From assembly GCA_023390115.1 (NCBI GenBank), contig JAEWDM010000006.1, positions 66,591 through 130,590 of the forward strand: a DNA stretch of 64,000 nt. The letters run 5' to 3'. Below, one piece after another: positions 62,072-64,000 of the stretch. Numbering within the stretch: the stretch's first letter is position 1; every line of letters starts with the position of its first letter. This DNA comes from Bacillota bacterium. Its GTDB lineage: Bacteria; Bacillota; Clostridia; Acetivibrionales; DSM-27016. The translations under genes and the position numbers were made by a program. Under the pieces are notes generated by a model. It was not told the DNA's origin. It worked only from the letters and a program-made list of their open reading frames with translations, and did no database searches.

Positions 62072-62203
62072 GGGGACATCTCTCAAAAAACAATGGTTAT
62101 CGCGAGGCAATATTCAATGCCGGAACGGCATTATACGCTTGCGCGGCCTTTGCCTGACGCTATAGAGCGGATGAGCGCCGCTGATTTTTTGAGAAGTGTC
62201 CCG
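62072..62203. mobile_element. 132-bp MITE-like element
   Basis: GGGGACATCTCTCAAAAAA at the left and TTTTTTGAGAAGTGTCCCG at the right are inverted repeats with three differences. The core (62092-62184) is unrelated to that of the 49811 copy. It lies in the 463-bp gap between LysR and the acyltransferase gene; the rest of the gap is AT-rich (LysR promoter side, 61749-62040) with no gene seen. Confidence 0.75.
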
Positions 62204-62211
62204 CTTTTAAA

Positions 62212-63006
62212 TCAAATAATTATCTGATTAGTTGGCTTAAATCTTTTTCTTGTTTGATGTTCTTCATCAAGCACGGCTTCTCTTGCCGGAATTCCTGTAA
62301 GTGTTTCTAATTCATTTTGTGCTTCAATTACTCTTTCTAACCATAATTGTTTATGATTATCAAAATTCCGGCAATTTTTTGGTATGAAAATTGGTTTTCC
62401 AAATACTAAACGGTTTTCGCTCCCTTCAACAGCTTGCTCAATAAAAGCCGGCAAAACAGGAATACCCAGTAATCTGGCCAGCCAGAATGCGCCTGGCTCA
62501 ATATCCTCCGCTCTGTCCTTATTTATGTCATAAATTGTTCCTTGAGAGAACATCAGAAAATGCTTTGGCTTCTCACCTTCAGCAAACCACTTTCCGGCAG
62601 CTCTCATCGCCGCCATTGATCCGCCAAAGCTTTTACGGTCAACTGCAAAAACTTTTTCCAGCTCTAATATTGGCATTAATTCTTTAGGTATGGAAACACC
62701 GTTAAAGCAATCCTCTTTAGCGAAAACAAAGAGCTTCGGATAAGTATCTATAACTTGACGCATAAGCTCATAATAATAACTCATTATTAGCGGAGCATCA
62801 GAATCAGTTAAATGATTAGTTGCTATTATATAAGAAGCAGCAGTAAAATCTTCCGGTACATTATAAGCTTTAAAATTATATACTTTTAAAAGCGTTTTCT
62901 TTATTTCAATTACTCTATTTCTTAACTCTTCCGGATTATTTACAATACTTAATATTTCTTTTTTGACATTCTCATTAAACAATGAACTCGCATTAAACAA
63001 ATGCAT
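62212..63006 (-). CDS. PlsC-like acyltransferase
   Basis: The product is 264 residues. The acyltransferase block I is IIATNHLTDSDAPL (H-x4-D pattern) near residue 66; a later block reads FLMFSQGTIYDIN, with Gln in place of the usual Glu of EGTR; block IV-like region is IPVLPAFIEQA. These enzymes add acyl chains to lysophospholipid or glycerol phosphate. The base composition is more AT-rich than neighbours, and it lies between a MITE and a recombinase, so it may have been transferred. The Met start at 63006 follows GGGGG. Confidence 0.75.
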   Translation of the reverse strand: MHLFNASSLFNENVKKEILSIVNNPEELRNRVIEIKKTLLKVYNFKAYNVPEDFTAASYIIATNHLTDSDAPLIMSYYYELMRQVIDTYPKLFVFAKEDCFNGVSIPKELMPILELEKVFAVDRKSFGGSMAAMRAAGKWFAEGEKPKHFLMFSQGTIYDINKDRAEDIEPGAFWLARLLGIPVLPAFIEQAVEGSENRLVFGKPIFIPKNCRNFDNHKQLWLERVIEAQNELETLTGIPAREAVLDEEHQTRKRFKPTNQIII

Positions 63007-63113
63007 AATAATCCCCCTGTTGGTCCGCCCTGTAAGCCAATATGCTGTCCAGATGGCATTAAGACGATTATATCACACCTTCCAATATAAAAAAAGACAT
63101 AACTCTCCCTTCT

Positions 63114-63196
63114 CCACGGTGTCACAGGGACATTTTCTAAACCGTGGGGAAGTATGGCGGTATGGTTCGGCAGGCAGTGGGATTTCGCTGCCTGCC
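63114..63196. repeat. Two inverted repeats between acyltransferase and recombinase genes
   Basis: CCACGGT (63114-63120) pairs with ACCGTGG (63141-63147), and GGCAGGCAG (63169-63177) pairs exactly with CTGCCTGCC (63188-63196). The latter lies 10 bp after the recombinase stop and may terminate it; large serine recombinases keep their attachment site next to the gene, so an element boundary could be here. Confidence 0.5.
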
Positions 63197-63206
63197 GATT
63201 GCCGTT

Positions 63207-64000
63207 TTATGCGACCTCTGACGGATCGCTGGGCGTTTCTTGTTCCTCTTGCTGCTCGGCAACGACGTCCAGCAGTCCAATATCCCGATAGTAAATGTTG
63301 ATTTCCTGCGGGGCGGTATGAGACCATTTTTCCTCGCGTTCCCCCACCGTCACTCGCTCAATGAAAAGGTGCAGGATTTCCGCAGTGAGTTCGTTGATCT
63401 CCGTGTACTGTTTCGCCTTTTCGATGAAGGCGCTGACATTAGCCACCGAACCCTTCAGCTTTTCCAGCTCGCTTTCCCTCTTGGGGATGGCGGACTGGAT
63501 TTCTTTTTGCTCGGTGAGATAGTCATCACTGAGCTTTCGGAACACCTCGTTCGGGATTTTCTCCAGCACATTATCCTCATAGAGCCGTTTGAAAAGAGCG
63601 GTCAACTCGGTATCTCTGCGCTTGAGGGACTCCAACTCCCGCTCTGTCCGGGTGATCTCTCTGCGAAGTTCAGCACTGTTCTTCTGCGTAATGTGCTTGG
63701 CGAAGAGCAATTCATTCTGTCTTGCGAAGTGCGTCACCCGACGGAGATCGTCCAGAAGGATAGCGGCGAGCTGTGACTCTCTGATGTAATGCCCGGAGCA
63801 GGTTTCCTTGCCCCGTTTTCTGTAGGTAGAGCATTGGAAGTTGTTTTTAACCGCATCCATAGTGTGCGCCCGACTGAGCACCAGCGCCTTTCCGCAATCC
63901 TTGCAATAAATCAGACCTGAGAAAATATTCTGCTCCGCCATCTTAGCAGGACGGCGCTTGTGCCTGCGGATGTCCTGTACGATGTCCCAAGTGGTCTGGT
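63207..64000 (-). CDS. Large serine recombinase, C-terminal part (runs off the window)
   Basis: About 264 codons are visible; the frame stays open to the right edge (WDIVQDIRRHKRRPAKMAEQ). Then comes the recombinase zinc ribbon, IFSGLIYCKDCGKALVLSR with a later FQCSTYRKRGKETCSGHYIRESQL, and a long coiled coil (about 90-175). The catalytic Ser domain lies beyond the window. This is the Tn4451/TndX-type recombinase group that excises and inserts conjugative transposons. The local G+C is higher than in the neighbouring acyltransferase gene, so the mobile element probably extends to the right. Confidence 0.88.
   Translation of the reverse strand, partial: QTTWDIVQDIRRHKRRPAKMAEQNIFSGLIYCKDCGKALVLSRAHTMDAVKNNFQCSTYRKRGKETCSGHYIRESQLAAILLDDLRRVTHFARQNELLFAKHITQKNSAELRREITRTERELESLKRRDTELTALFKRLYEDNVLEKIPNEVFRKLSDDYLTEQKEIQSAIPKRESELEKLKGSVANVSAFIEKAKQYTEINELTAEILHLFIERVTVGEREEKWSHTAPQEINIYYRDIGLLDVVAEQQEEQETPSDPSEVA

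Noticed and set aside
62041..62165. Strong GGGGAGGGG before ATG 62053, possible small gene
   Set aside because: The ATG frame stops after three codons and the alternative GTG frame runs into the MITE; a chance purine run or a gene destroyed by insertion.

Overview
The window reads as chromosomal DNA of an anaerobic, low-to-moderate G+C member of the Clostridia. The support is strict Shine-Dalgarno spacing, ATG/GTG/TTG starts, an HdrA-type electron-bifurcating gene set, a Clostridial-style second type IIA topoisomerase pair, VanW, YkpA-type ABC-F and CmpB-like membrane proteins, and no aerobic respiratory genes. I do not assign a species. No rRNA, tRNA or CRISPR array was seen.

Left part (1-29.9 kb) is mostly housekeeping and sensory genes: a phosphodiester glycosidase, a SEC-C/dGTPase/YfbR nucleotidase run, an FMN-binding lipoprotein, a MarR-flavoprotein pair with a 42-bp perfect palindromic operator, an ABC-F ATPase, a radical SAM/SPASM protein, a CheA-like kinase with a degenerate receiver, a ParE/ParC-like topoisomerase pair, a DinG/Rad3 helicase with an N-terminal nuclease-like domain, an MNT-HEPN toxin-antitoxin pair next to a frameshifted Phd-like antitoxin, transporters, uvrB, a methyltransferase, a pseudouridine synthase and a GH95 glycosidase.

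Middle part (29.9-47.4 kb) is a complete Ter-type stress system. It has a TerY-PP2C-kinase signalling triad, a PMCA-type Ca2+ ATPase, five TerD-domain or TerA-like proteins, a sixth TerD domain fused to an unrecognised N-terminal region, an AIM24 protein, and a tightly packed five-gene enzyme module (HpcH-like lyase, ATP-grasp, phosphoribosyltransferase-TRSP, StiP/PELOTA, HAD phosphatase) that is expected to make a nucleoside-like metabolite. TerC and TerB are not in the window; the Ca2+ pump sits where a membrane partner is expected. The cluster is preceded by a strong promoter and a roughly 240-nt leader ending in a terminator-like hairpin.

After it (47.4-49.9 kb) lies an AT-rich cassette of DUF5131, AraC and VOC genes bracketed by two directly oriented copies of a short inverted-terminal-repeat element. 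It also carries a fused remnant of a second DUF5131-AraC copy.

Right part (50-61.8 kb, minus strand) is a single long redox operon: fumarase, HdrB, HdrC, HdrA, FlxD/MvhD, two iron-sulfur proteins, a FAD/NAD-binding reductase, a FrdB-like and a FrdA-like subunit, and a small membrane protein, with a LysR regulator upstream. It looks like a soluble NADH-dependent, flavin-bifurcating Hdr-Flx complex feeding a fumarate reductase that has no membrane anchor. The window ends with an acyltransferase and the C-terminal part of a large serine recombinase, the edge of a further mobile element.
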